Source of the DNA: SZUA-547 sp963669315
Lineage (GTDB): Bacteria; Pseudomonadota; Alphaproteobacteria; Rhodobacterales; Rhodobacteraceae
Direction of reading: 5' to 3'
Length of the DNA: 64,000 nt
Assembly: GCA_963669315.1 (NCBI GenBank)
Contig: OY770021.1
Location: 3,162,001 to 3,226,000 of the forward strand
Each line of letters starts with the position of its first letter. The stretch's first letter is position 1. Position numbers and translations under genes: made by a program. Below the pieces are notes generated by a model, which saw only the letters and a program-made list of their open reading frames with translations, searched no databases and had not been told where the DNA came from. Below, in pieces: positions 1-8,084 of this stretch.

Positions 1-2
1 GC

Positions 3-380
3 GTCGTCTGGCTTTCCGCCGCGCCGCTGCGGCAAGCGGAGTACGAGGTGTCGGAGGCGCGTGAACTGACCGCCACACAGCAACGCTTCGCCAGCGCGGA
101 GGGCTTTGATGAGGTTCAGGATATCGTGCTTGGCCGTTGTTCGATGTGCCATGCGCGTGAGACCGCATGGGAAGGCATTCATGTCGCACCGAAAAACGTG
201 CTCTTGGAGACGCCCGCCGAGATCGCTGGGGCCGCCGAGGAGATCTTCCTGCAATCCGGCGTCACCACCGCCATGCCGCCAGCGAACGTCTCCTGGATGG
301 AGCAGGAGGAGCGGGACAAGGTCATCCGCTGGTATCTGAATGCGAAGACCGGCGGCGAGAAAGAAGTCGCGCAGCAATAG
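3..380 (+). CDS. puuD: Urate hydroxylase PuuD, C-terminal cytochrome c part (5' truncated by the window edge)
   Basis: The frame is open from base 3, so the gene begins outside the window. The visible tail holds one CxxCH haem-binding motif (bases 138-152, C-S-M-C-H) followed by a typical class I cytochrome c tail with an 'AMPPANVSWM' segment supplying the distal Met and a final 'RWYLNA'. This tail is characteristic of the membrane-bound PuuD urate hydroxylases of proteobacteria, which oxidise urate to 5-hydroxyisourate and pass electrons to a fused cytochrome c. The membrane part is not visible, so identification rests on the tail alone. It converges with the LacI-type gene and ends 27 bases from it. 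It is probably unrelated to the sulfonate genes. Confidence 0.8.
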   Translation, partial: VVWLSAAPLRQAEYEVSEARELTATQQRFASAEGFDEVQDIVLGRCSMCHARETAWEGIHVAPKNVLLETPAEIAGAAEEIFLQSGVTTAMPPANVSWMEQEERDKVIRWYLNAKTGGEKEVAQQ

Positions 381-407
381 GACGCTGCGTTTGCTCAGCG
401 GGGGCGT

Positions 408-1433
408 CTAGCGGATTCGGCCGCCTTCGTTGATGGCCACGAGGGACTTCCGCTCCACAAGGTCGGGTTCGAAGTTGACCCTCGTAACATTGTCTTCGCC
501 GGCGCAAAGCAGAAGCAGCAGTTGCGCGGCGCTCTGTCCCATCCGACGGTGCGGCACATGTATTGTCGTCAACGGCGGATCGAGAACCAGCGACAGTTCG
601 ATATCGTCAAACCCTGTAACTGACACGTCGTTCGGCACGTTCAGGCCAAGTTCCCGGATTCCGATCATTGCGCCTGCGGCCAGCACGTCGTTGCCGCAAA
701 TGATCGTCGTTGGCTTTCTATCATGTGCGAGCAAGCGCTTCGCGGCTGCGGCGCTCGCATCGAGGCTGTACTCCACTTCGATGATGCGCTTGTCCTCCAA
801 TGGCAGACCCGCGGCGCGAATGGCGTCGCGAACGCCGCAAACCCGCATTTCCGCGCGATCGTTGCCGTGGGTCACGCCTGCGATCATCGCGATGTTCCGA
901 TGGCCCAGTTCAAGGACACGCTCGGTCAGACGCCGGGCGGCGGCCCGGTTGTCGAATCCCACGCAGGGCCAAGGGCAATCCCGGCGCCAGGTCCACATCA
1001 GAACAAATGGCACGCCGCGCCGCTCCAGCAGTTCGTAGATCTCTACGCCGCGCGCTTCGCCGATTAGCGCGACACCATCGACGCCGCGGCCAAGGAGGGT
1101 TCTGACCTGCTGCGCCTCTTTCTCGGGATCATAGTTTGAAGTCGCGACCAACAGCGTGACGCCAGCCTCGCCCAATTCCTCCTGCAGCGCTTGCAGGCCT
1201 TGCGCGAAAATCGCGTTCTCCATGGTTGGAATGACGGCGCCGATAGTGTTGGTGCGGTTCGACGCCAGAGCGCGAGCGCCGAAATTGGGCGTATAGCCCA
1301 ACGCCGCCACCATGGCTTCGACCCGCTCGCGCGTCTTTTTGCTGACGCGGGTAGGATCGTTCAGCGCACGCGACACCGTCGCAGTCGACACGCCGGATTT
1401 GCGTGCGACGTCCTCAAGAGTGGGCAGCTGCAT
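408..1433 (-). CDS. LacI-family transcriptional regulator, probable repressor of the DHPS operon
   Basis: 341 residues, the normal LacI length. The N-terminal helix-turn-helix (residues 4-25, 'TLEDVARKSGVSTATVSRAL') and hinge ('ARALASNRTNTIG') are followed by a periplasmic-binding-protein-like effector domain to the end, with the usual 'GNDVLAAGAMIGIRELG' and 'GFDDIELS' segments. It is transcribed divergently from the small membrane protein and TRAP operon, and the 188-base gap contains four tandem near-perfect TGTAAGCGCTTACA palindromes, the classic operator shape for this family. I infer that it represses hps expression until DHPS or a catabolite is present. A further half-matching site (GAAAACGTTACC, 1464-1475) lies closer to its own start and may serve autoregulation. 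The effector cannot be read from sequence. Confidence 0.9.
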   Translation of the reverse strand: MQLPTLEDVARKSGVSTATVSRALNDPTRVSKKTRERVEAMVAALGYTPNFGARALASNRTNTIGAVIPTMENAIFAQGLQALQEELGEAGVTLLVATSNYDPEKEAQQVRTLLGRGVDGVALIGEARGVEIYELLERRGVPFVLMWTWRRDCPWPCVGFDNRAAARRLTERVLELGHRNIAMIAGVTHGNDRAEMRVCGVRDAIRAAGLPLEDKRIIEVEYSLDASAAAAKRLLAHDRKPTTIICGNDVLAAGAMIGIRELGLNVPNDVSVTGFDDIELSLVLDPPLTTIHVPHRRMGQSAAQLLLLLCAGEDNVTRVNFEPDLVERKSLVAINEGGRIR

Positions 1434-1498
1434 AGCACCTTCCCGTCAAATGGACCCCTCGTTGAAAACGTTACCCTACTTAAGCAACGAATTCAAAG

Positions 1499-1575
1499 TG
1501 TAAGCGCTTACATTTTGACTGTAAGCGCTTGCTCTGCGTGTGTAAGCGCTTGCTTTTTGAGTGTAAGCGCGTACA
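1499..1575. promoter_or_regulatory. Four tandem LacI-type operators with exact 21-base period
   Basis: Copies at 1499-1512 (TGTAAGCGCTTACA, perfect palindrome), 1520-1533 (TGTAAGCGCTTGCT), 1541-1554 (TGTAAGCGCTTGCT) and 1562-1575 (TGTAAGCGCGTACA). The starts are spaced exactly 21, 21 and 21 bases, two helical turns, so all four face the same side of the DNA. They lie between the divergent LacI gene and the first gene of the hps operon, ending 46 bases before its ATG. The spacers are unrelated apart from a shared TTTTGA after copies 1 and 3. The likely role is cooperative binding of the neighbouring LacI protein. Confidence 0.85.
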
Positions 1576-1621
1576 TTGGCGCTCGCGAATCTTAACAAAA
1601 TGTCCTGGAGGACTGCCGGGT

Positions 1622-1822
1622 ATGACGGGTAATGGCTCAATGGCCCTGATCGGCGCACTAATCTTGTTCATCGCCTATTTCAGCAATGTGGCGATGGGCG
1701 CGATGGGCGCTGGCGCGGTCCTTGGCGATGTGGGGGAGATGCTGACGCTTCTCGCATCCGCAGTTTTGTTTGTCGTTGGCGTGCTTGCCCGAGAGGCCGC
1801 AGAGAAGGCGAAAGACGAGTAA
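1622..1822 (+). CDS. Small two-helix membrane protein leading the hps operon
   Basis: 66 residues. I chose the ATG at 1622 because GGAGGA (1607-1612) sits nine bases upstream; the open frame extends further upstream, but only across the operator array. Two hydrophobic stretches are visible, about residues 7-24 ('MALIGALILFIAYFSNVA') and 40-56 ('EMLTLLASAVLFVVGVLA'), joined by a Gly/Ala-rich turn, with a charged C-terminus 'REAAEKAKDE'. I do not recognise a named family. It is the first gene downstream of the LacI operators and ends 31 bases before the TRAP binding protein. I infer it is co-expressed with, and may help, the transporter or a membrane step of DHPS use, but nothing in the sequence proves this. 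Confidence 0.7.
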   Translation: MTGNGSMALIGALILFIAYFSNVAMGAMGAGAVLGDVGEMLTLLASAVLFVVGVLAREAAEKAKDE

Positions 1823-1853
1823 GCGAACCAATAATCTTACTGGGAGGAAGTTA

Positions 1854-3005
1854 ATGAGAGACGAGAAAATCGAAGCTGAAATTGCATCGCTTGAGCGCCG
1901 CAACTTTATGAAGCTTGCGGCGTCAGGCGCGTTCACGGCGGCAGTTGTGGCCGGCGCGGCTGGAACCCTTTGGTCGGAAGAGGCAGTTGCGCAGTCTCGC
2001 AAAGAGGAGACGGAACGCGAGGCCGCGGCCGATTTCACGATGACGCTCGCAACGGCTTATGTTCTAGGCGCGTCGCGCAGCTACCCGATCATGCAGCTCG
2101 ACCTGAAAGAGAACATCCAGAACGCCACCAACGGCAAGGTCTACGTCAAGCTCGCCCCAGGCGGTCAGCTCGGCGCCGGCGGCGCGCTCGCCCAGGCCGT
2201 GCAGTCGGGGACGATTCAGTGCGCTCAGCACTCGCTGTCGAATTTTGCTCCGTTCGCCAGCGCGGTCGATCTCATCAACCTGCCCTACTTCTGCGGCGCC
2301 AACCAGAAGTTCACCAACCTGGTGACATCGGACGCCTGGAAGGCGGAAGTGCATCCCAAGATTGAGGCGTCCGGATTCAAGGCCCTGTTCTACGTGGTCA
2401 TTGATCCACGCGTCGTGGCGGTGCGCAAGGGTGGCAATGCCGTTTTGACGCCGGGCGACATGTCGGGCGTCAAGTTCCGCGTGCCAGGTTCGGCGATGCT
2501 GCAGCAGTACTACCGTATGGTCGGCGCCAACCCGACGCCGGTGGCCTGGGGTGAAACGCCTTCGGCGATCAAGCAAGGCGTCGCGGATGCTCTGGATCCG
2601 TCGGTGGGCGCGCTCTACGTGTTCGGCTTCTCCGACATTTTGAGCCATGTCACCTTCACGCAGGCCGTGCCTGACAGTCAGGTCTATTCGATGAACCTCG
2701 AATGGTTCAACTCGCTGCCGGCCGATGTTCAGGAGGGGATCGAGTTCGCGGGTGAGATGACGGCTCACCAGAACCTTTCCAAGGTGCCATCGGCGCGGAC
2801 TTTCGCCATGGCCGAGCTGCGCAAAGCTGGCGTCGAATTCCATTCGCTGACCGCCGATCAATTGGCCGAATGGGAAGCCGCCGGCGGCCATCAACTCCCC
2901 GATTGGGACGAGTTCAAGGTCGAACTCGCCGGATCGATGGACGTGTTCGAACGCCTGAACGAGGCGGCCAACACCAAGGGCCGCTTCTACGTCCACGACG
3001 CGTAA
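1854..3005 (+). CDS. hpsK: TRAP transporter substrate-binding protein (DctP type), probable DHPS binding protein HpsK
   Basis: 383 residues from the ATG at 1854, which has GGGAGGAAG at 1842-1850; in-frame starts further upstream overlap the previous gene and lack the signal. Residues 15-40 form a twin-arginine signal ('ERRNFMKLAASGAF', then Ala/Gly-rich), so the protein is probably exported folded by Tat. The mature part is a full DctP-type domain, including the helix region with 'GVKFRVPGSAMLQQYYRMVGA' and the 'TPVAWGE' motif near the conserved ligand-binding Arg. It is followed by dctQ and dctM genes, with a strong intercistronic hairpin after the stop. The assignment to DHPS comes from the operon (hpsN and comDE downstream), not from the protein itself. 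Confidence 0.8.
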   Translation: MRDEKIEAEIASLERRNFMKLAASGAFTAAVVAGAAGTLWSEEAVAQSRKEETEREAAADFTMTLATAYVLGASRSYPIMQLDLKENIQNATNGKVYVKLAPGGQLGAGGALAQAVQSGTIQCAQHSLSNFAPFASAVDLINLPYFCGANQKFTNLVTSDAWKAEVHPKIEASGFKALFYVVIDPRVVAVRKGGNAVLTPGDMSGVKFRVPGSAMLQQYYRMVGANPTPVAWGETPSAIKQGVADALDPSVGALYVFGFSDILSHVTFTQAVPDSQVYSMNLEWFNSLPADVQEGIEFAGEMTAHQNLSKVPSARTFAMAELRKAGVEFHSLTADQLAEWEAAGGHQLPDWDEFKVELAGSMDVFERLNEAANTKGRFYVHDA

Positions 3006-3020
3006 AGCGTAGCGCAATAC

Positions 3021-3045
3021 GACCGGCGCCCGAGTGGCGCCGGTC
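3021..3045 (+). terminator. Intercistronic hairpin after hpsK
   Basis: GACCGGCGCC (3021-3030), loop CGAGT, GGCGCCGGTC (3036-3045): a perfect 10-base-pair stem with no following T run. It lies between the binding-protein gene and the membrane-subunit genes. It probably stabilises the upstream mRNA or partly stops transcription, so that binding protein exceeds permease. Confidence 0.75.
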
Positions 3046-3127
3046 ATCTCTAACAAGTCGAAAATGGACGGCCGCCCGACGCGGCGCGCCACATCGGGAT
3101 CCATGAGGTCACCGGGGGGAGGAGATC

Positions 3128-3643
3128 ATGTCCAAGATTCTCGACGTAGTGAACAAGAACGCCGAAAGATGGGCGCTCCTCGTGTTCTACGTAATGCTCG
3201 TCGCGACAATGTTCATCGAGGTTCTCCGGCGCGAAATCTTTTCCTATTCGTCCATCTGGGGCGAAGAGATCGTACGCTACGCGTTCATCTACCTCGCCTG
3301 GATCGGCGCCGCTTCCGCGGTGCGTGAACGCGGCCACATCCGGATCGACGTAATTTTCGAATATGTCGGGTCGCGCACGAAAGCGCTGCTCTACATCTTC
3401 GGCGACATTGTGATGTTCATCGTCTCGCTGATCGCCTTCTACTACTCCCTTGAAACGCTGTTAGTCGCGATCGAGTTCGGCAACGTGACCCATGGATTGC
3501 GCATCGCTCAGGCTTGGTTCCTGGCTGCTGTGCCGATCGGGTTCGCGCTGGTGATCTTCCGCCTCGTTCAGTCCTTCCTCCGCGACATAAACGACTTTCG
3601 GCACAGGCGCCCTGTGTACGAAGGCGACAAACTCTTCGACTAG
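3128..3643 (+). CDS. hpsL: TRAP transporter small membrane subunit (DctQ type), probable HpsL
   Basis: 171 residues, ATG preceded by GGGAGGAGA. Four hydrophobic segments are visible (about residues 15-35, 47-65, 88-110 and 130-150), with the DctQ hallmark 'SSIWGEEIVRYAFIYLAWIGAA' in the second, followed by the charged 'VRERGHIRIDV'. In the family this subunit pairs with DctM and contacts the binding protein to drive Na+-coupled uptake. It sits between the binding protein and dctM, 11 bases from the latter. The substrate is inferred to be DHPS from the operon. Confidence 0.8.
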   Translation: MSKILDVVNKNAERWALLVFYVMLVATMFIEVLRREIFSYSSIWGEEIVRYAFIYLAWIGAASAVRERGHIRIDVIFEYVGSRTKALLYIFGDIVMFIVSLIAFYYSLETLLVAIEFGNVTHGLRIAQAWFLAAVPIGFALVIFRLVQSFLRDINDFRHRRPVYEGDKLFD

Positions 3644-3654
3644 GGGACAGCGCG

Positions 3655-4986
3655 ATGCTTTGGAACCAAATGCAGGATCAGACTGTGGTCCTTGGCTGGG
3701 ACTTCTACGGTCCCGTCATACTCTTCGTCGTTCTCGTCGCGCTGGCTGTGCCCGTTTGGGCCGCTATCGGCGCCGCCGCCTCTCTGATGCTCGTGTGGTC
3801 GGGAGCGCTGCCTTTGCATCTCGTCGGCGAGAAACTGTTCTCGGGTATCGACGCCTTCGCGCTCACGGCCGTACCACTCTTTATCCTGACCGGCGACGTG
3901 CTTGTCCGAACAGGACTCAGTCGAAAGTTTCTGGATGTCGCTGAAGCTTTGACGCGGTTCGCAAAGGGCGGTTTCGGGTCCGCCACGGTGCTGGTTTGCG
4001 GCATGTTCGCTGCGATCTCGGGCTCGGATGCGGCGGGCGCGGCGGCGGTCGGGCGTATGACCATCGACCGGCTCGTCGAGTCGGGCTATCCCCGGCCTTA
4101 CGCCTGCGCGCTGGTTGCGGCTGGCGCCTGCACCGGTATCCTGATTCCACCCTCGATCGCCTATATTATCATCGGTCTGGTGCTGGGCATTTCCGCATCG
4201 ACACTGTTCCTGGCCGCGGTGATTCCGGGCATTGCGATCCTCGTCTCGATCCTAGTCACCAACATCGTCATGAACCGCATCTACGCCTGGGAAGGCGGAG
4301 GGATGATGTCATTCAGTGAATGGCTTTCGCAACTCGGCACGGCGCTGAAATCCGGCTGGTACGCCTTCATCGTCCCAGGGATTATTTTCTACGGCATCTT
4401 TTCGGGGCGTCTGACGCCGACCGAGGCGGGTGCGACCGCGGTGGTCGTGACCATCTTTATGGGTTTCCTTTTGGGCACGCTGAAGCTGAGCGACTTCCCG
4501 GCCATGCTGGTGAGCTCGGCCAAGGTGAATGGCGTGATCCTGCCAATCATCGCGTTCTCCATCCCGCTTTCTGAGGCTCTGGCCATTATCGGCGTGCCAC
4601 AGGGCTTCGTCGCCGTGGCGACCGGCGTCAGTGATGAGCCCTGGGTGCTGATCATGATGATGATCCTGATCCTGATCGCGTGCGGCTGTGTCATGGAGAC
4701 CACGCCGAACATCGTGATCCTTGCTCCGATCCTGATGCCACTGGCCGAAAATATCGGCATGAACGAGATCCAGTTCTGCATCATGATGATCACCGCCTTG
4801 GGTGTCGGATTCATCACGCCGCCACTGGGGCTGAACCTCTTCGTGGTTTCGGGGCTGACGGGCGAGTCCATTCTCAAGATCGCCTATCGAGCGATCCCGT
4901 TCGTTCTCTTCATGCTGATCGTGACGCTGATGATTGCCTACATTCCGGTGATTTCGACCGCTTTCCTTCCCGACATCTACAAATGA
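3655..4986 (+). CDS. hpsM: TRAP transporter large membrane subunit (DctM type), probable HpsM
   Basis: 443 residues from the ATG at 3655; the frame is open further upstream but would run into hpsL. The protein is almost entirely hydrophobic (about 12 segments) and carries DctM hallmarks: 'FALTAVPLFILTGDVLVRTGLS', 'CGMFAAISGSDAAGAAAVG', 'GILIPPSIAYIIIG' and 'GVGFITPPLGLNLFVVSGL'. It forms the Na+-driven transport pore. The next gene, hpsN, starts 10 bases downstream, so transporter and first catabolic enzyme are co-transcribed. Confidence 0.82.
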   Translation: MLWNQMQDQTVVLGWDFYGPVILFVVLVALAVPVWAAIGAAASLMLVWSGALPLHLVGEKLFSGIDAFALTAVPLFILTGDVLVRTGLSRKFLDVAEALTRFAKGGFGSATVLVCGMFAAISGSDAAGAAAVGRMTIDRLVESGYPRPYACALVAAGACTGILIPPSIAYIIIGLVLGISASTLFLAAVIPGIAILVSILVTNIVMNRIYAWEGGGMMSFSEWLSQLGTALKSGWYAFIVPGIIFYGIFSGRLTPTEAGATAVVVTIFMGFLLGTLKLSDFPAMLVSSAKVNGVILPIIAFSIPLSEALAIIGVPQGFVAVATGVSDEPWVLIMMMILILIACGCVMETTPNIVILAPILMPLAENIGMNEIQFCIMMITALGVGFITPPLGLNLFVVSGLTGESILKIAYRAIPFVLFMLIVTLMIAYIPVISTAFLPDIYK

Positions 4987-4996
4987 GGTAACTGAA

Positions 4997-6310
4997 GTGA
5001 CTGTTGAATATTTAAAAAAAGCGACTGTTACGTCGACCGATTCCGCGAGCGATGTGCAGGCGACGGTGCAGGCCATCCTTGATGAGATCGAGGCGGGCGG
5101 CGACGAAGGGGCGAAGAAGTACGCCGCCAAGTTCGATAAATACGATGGCAATATCGTACTGACCCGGGATGAGATCGACGAAGCCGCGACCAAAGTTTCA
5201 CAGAAACTCAAGGACGACATCCGTTTCGCTTGGGACAATGTCCGCAAATTCGCCGAGGCGCAGAAGACCACGATCCAGGACATGGAGTACGAGATTTCTC
5301 CTGGCTATATCGCGGGTCAGAAAGCGATCCCCTGCGAGGCTGCGGGCTGCTACGCTCCGGGCGGTCGCTACAGCCATGTCGCGTCAGCTCTGATGACGGT
5401 GACCACCGCGAAAGTCGCGGGCTGCGGCCATATCGCCGCCTGCTCACCGCCGCGTCCCGGAGTCGGCATCAATCCTGCGATCACCTACACCGCCGATATT
5501 TGCGGCGCCGATAAAATTCTCGCGCTTGGCGGCGTGCAGGGCATCGCGGCGATGGCGTTCGGGCTTTTCGGCCTGCCGAAGGCCGACATTCTGGTCGGAC
5601 CGGGCAACCAGTTCGTGGCGGAGGCCAAGCGCATCCTGTTCGGCCGTGTCGGCATTGACATGTTCGCTGGCCCGACGGACAGCCTGATCCTCGCGGACGA
5701 GTCCGCGGACCCACACATCGTAGCGTGGGATCTCGTTGGTCAGGCTGAGCACGGCTATAACTCGCCGGTCTGGCTCGCCACCACCGATCGCGCGCTGGCC
5801 GAGAAGGTGATGGAGCTGGTTCCCCAGTACATCACGGAGCTGCCGGAGCTGAACGCGAAGAACGCGACCATCGCCTGGCGCGACATGGGTGAGATCATGG
5901 TCGTCTCCGACCGTGAAGAGTTGTGCAAAGTCTCCGATTCTTACGCGCCTGAGCATCTGACCGTTATCGCCAACGATCTCGATTTCTATCTGAACCGTCT
6001 GCAGTGCTACGGCTCTCTGTTCCTTGGCGAAGAGACGACGGTGGCTTTCGGTGACAAGTCGTCGGGCACCAACCACGTTCTGCCGACCTCAGGCGCCGCG
6101 CGCTATACGGGCGGCCTGTCGGTCCACAAGTACATGAAGCTGGTCACCTGGCAGCGGGCGACACGAGAGGCGGCTGCGCCTGTCGCGGAGGCCACCGCGC
6201 GCATCTCGCGGCTTGAGGGTATGGAAGGCCACGCCAAAACGGCCGACATCCGTCTAGAGAAGTGGTTCCCGAACCAGTCCTACGACTTGTCCGCCGCTGA
6301 GGAAGGTTGA
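4997..6310 (+). CDS. hpsN: (R)-2,3-dihydroxypropane-1-sulfonate 3-dehydrogenase HpsN (histidinol dehydrogenase fold)
   Basis: 437 residues, GTG start. The whole protein is a histidinol-dehydrogenase homologue: 'GGRYSHVASALMTVTTAKVAG', 'VGPGNQFVAEAKRILFG', the metal-ligand region 'QAEHGYNS', the catalytic 'APEHLTV' and the C-terminal 'SGTNHVLPTSGAARYTGGLSVHKYMK'. No other his genes are near and the context is sulfonate catabolism, so HpsN fits: it oxidises (R)-DHPS by a four-electron NAD+-dependent reaction to (R)-sulfolactate. It follows the TRAP genes directly and is followed by two dehydrogenases that could interconvert DHPS enantiomers. A genuine histidinol dehydrogenase is the alternative, made unlikely by the context. 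Confidence 0.87.
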   Translation: MTVEYLKKATVTSTDSASDVQATVQAILDEIEAGGDEGAKKYAAKFDKYDGNIVLTRDEIDEAATKVSQKLKDDIRFAWDNVRKFAEAQKTTIQDMEYEISPGYIAGQKAIPCEAAGCYAPGGRYSHVASALMTVTTAKVAGCGHIAACSPPRPGVGINPAITYTADICGADKILALGGVQGIAAMAFGLFGLPKADILVGPGNQFVAEAKRILFGRVGIDMFAGPTDSLILADESADPHIVAWDLVGQAEHGYNSPVWLATTDRALAEKVMELVPQYITELPELNAKNATIAWRDMGEIMVVSDREELCKVSDSYAPEHLTVIANDLDFYLNRLQCYGSLFLGEETTVAFGDKSSGTNHVLPTSGAARYTGGLSVHKYMKLVTWQRATREAAAPVAEATARISRLEGMEGHAKTADIRLEKWFPNQSYDLSAAEEG

Positions 6311-6317
6311 TCCGACC

Positions 6318-7085
6318 GTGAGCAACCTTGTTCCAACTGACTTGTTCAGCGTCGCTGACCGGGTAGCTTGCGTCACTGGCGCAAGCTCCGGTCTCGGCCG
6401 CGCGTTGGCGACCGCCTTGGCGGAAGCTGGCGCGCGGGTCGTCGGCGTTGCGCGTCGGGCGGAGGCTCTGGAAGCGTGGCGGGCTGAGACCGATGGCGAG
6501 ACCGCCGCGATTTCAGCCGATCTGTCGTCGCCTTCCGAAATGGCCGACGTCGCGGCGCGGACAGCCGAGGTATTCGGCGCGCCGGACATTCTGATCAATG
6601 CGGCAGGCGTGAATACACGCCAGGCGGCCGATGACGTCACCGAGGACGGGTGGGCGATGACGCTCGACCTGAATCTCTCCACGCCCTTCTTTCTGGCCAA
6701 GGCCATGACCCCGGCGATGCGAGAGAAAGGCTGGGGCCGGATCATCAACTTTGCGTCCCTGCAGACCGAGCGGGCCTTTCCCGGCGGAATCGCCTATGGC
6801 GCTTCGAAAGGCGGGGTGGGGCAGATGACTCGCGCCATGGCGGAGGCGTGGTCCCGGCATGGGATCACGGCCAACGCCCTTGCGCCGGGATTCTTTCCCA
6901 CAGAGCTGACCGGGCCAGTGTTCGGCAATGAAGAACTGGCGAAGAAGAACGCGGCGCAGACCTGTATCGGCAGGAATGGTGAGTTGGTCGATCTGGTCGG
7001 CCCAGCGCTGTTCCTTTGCTCGGATGCAGGTTCTTACGTCACTGGGCAAATTCTGTTCGTCGATGGGGGGTTCACCGCAAAATGA
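6318..7085 (+). CDS. hpsO: Short-chain dehydrogenase/reductase, candidate DHPS 2-dehydrogenase (HpsO-like)
   Basis: 255 residues, GTG start seven bases after hpsN. Classical SDR: cofactor motif 'TGASSGLGRA' (about residues 20-29), 'NAAGVN', catalytic Ser within 'INFASLQTE', 'YGASKGGVGQM' with the Tyr and Lys, and C-terminal 'GQILFVDGG'. Close in type to gluconate 5-dehydrogenases. In described DHPS pathways two dehydrogenases act in turn to convert (S)-DHPS to (R)-DHPS through the 2-oxo compound before HpsN. This gene and the next are in the right place for that pair. Which of the two deserves the name hpsO is my inference from gene order. The stop overlaps the next start as ATGA. Confidence 0.65.
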   Translation: MSNLVPTDLFSVADRVACVTGASSGLGRALATALAEAGARVVGVARRAEALEAWRAETDGETAAISADLSSPSEMADVAARTAEVFGAPDILINAAGVNTRQAADDVTEDGWAMTLDLNLSTPFFLAKAMTPAMREKGWGRIINFASLQTERAFPGGIAYGASKGGVGQMTRAMAEAWSRHGITANALAPGFFPTELTGPVFGNEELAKKNAAQTCIGRNGELVDLVGPALFLCSDAGSYVTGQILFVDGGFTAK

Positions 7086-8071
7086 AGGCGCTTGTATATA
7101 CCGGGCCAGAGGCGCTCGACTATCGTGATGTTCCCGATCCGACGCGTGGCGAGAACGCTCTGATCCGGGTCGAGCATGTGGGCATTTGCGGATCCGACAC
7201 CCATGCTTGGGCCGGGCATGATGAACGCCGTCCGGCGCCCCTGATCCTTGGGCATGAGGCGGCGGGGACGGTGATCGAAGGTCCGGGCGCTGGAACGCGC
7301 GTCACGGTGAACCCGCTGGTGACTTGCGGAAAATGCGAAGAATGTCTGGCGGGACGGGAAAACCTTTGCGCGTCCCGGCAGATCATCTCCATGCCGCCGC
7401 GCGAGGGCGCCTTCGCCGAAATGGTCGCGATGCCGCAAGAGAATCTGATTGAGATTCCAGATCATGTTCCGACGGAGAAAGCCGCGCTGGCTGAACCTAT
7501 CGCCTGCGGCTGGCACGCAGTTCGCCGCGCCCAAGGGGTGATGAACCGTCCCATCGAGGAGGCCCGTTGCCTGGTCATGGGAGGCGGGGCGATCGGCATC
7601 GGTGTGGCGCTTGTGCTGGCGGCGCATGGCGCGCGTGAAATCTGGCTGGCGGAGCCGCATCCGGACCGCCGCGCCGTCGCCGAGAAAATCGGCGACTTCA
7701 AGACTTACGATCCGGTCACGCAGAAATCGCCCACGGATGTCGATCTGGTCATTGACGGGGCCGGCTTCGCCGTGACACGCGCATCCGGTTCCGCCGCCGT
7801 GCGGCCAGGCGGCGTGATCGTCCATATCGGCCTCGGCTCAGCCGAAGGCGGTCTGGATATTCGCCGTGTGACACTTCAGGAAATTACATTCATCGGCGTT
7901 TACACCTATAGCAAGAAGGACTTCCGCGAAACGACGGAGGCCATTTTCGATGGTAGTCTGGGAGCGCTCGACTGGCCTGAAATCCGACCCCTGTCTGAAG
8001 GAGCTCGCGCATTCGAGGATATGAAAGCGCGTAAAGTAACGGCGCCTAAGATCATTCTAAAGCCCTCTTAA
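7082..8071 (+). CDS. hpsP: Zinc-type medium-chain alcohol dehydrogenase, candidate DHPS 2-dehydrogenase (HpsP-like)
   Basis: 329 residues, start at 7082 overlapping the preceding stop by four bases. It has the MDR layout: catalytic zinc Cys in 'VGICGSDTHAW', 'GHEAAGTV', the structural-zinc loop 'CGKCEECLAGRENLC', and a Rossmann motif 'VMGGGAIGIGVALVLAAHGA'. The similarity is of threonine/sorbitol dehydrogenase type. Together with the SDR before it, it probably racemises DHPS through 2-oxo-3-hydroxypropanesulfonate, feeding (R)-DHPS to HpsN. The substrate is inferred from position. It ends 13 bases before comD. Confidence 0.6.
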   Translation: MKALVYTGPEALDYRDVPDPTRGENALIRVEHVGICGSDTHAWAGHDERRPAPLILGHEAAGTVIEGPGAGTRVTVNPLVTCGKCEECLAGRENLCASRQIISMPPREGAFAEMVAMPQENLIEIPDHVPTEKAALAEPIACGWHAVRRAQGVMNRPIEEARCLVMGGGAIGIGVALVLAAHGAREIWLAEPHPDRRAVAEKIGDFKTYDPVTQKSPTDVDLVIDGAGFAVTRASGSAAVRPGGVIVHIGLGSAEGGLDIRRVTLQEITFIGVYTYSKKDFRETTEAIFDGSLGALDWPEIRPLSEGARAFEDMKARKVTAPKIILKPS

Positions 8072-8084
8072 AAGGAGTAGAAAC

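Noticed and set aside
1499..1575. Possible CRISPR-like or other repeat array
   Set aside because: Only four short units with seven-base gaps, each unit itself palindromic, next to a LacI gene; operators explain it fully.
4997..6310. Histidinol dehydrogenase HisD of histidine synthesis
   Set aside because: The fold matches, but there are no other his genes and the gene sits between a TRAP transporter and comDE; HpsN fits better.
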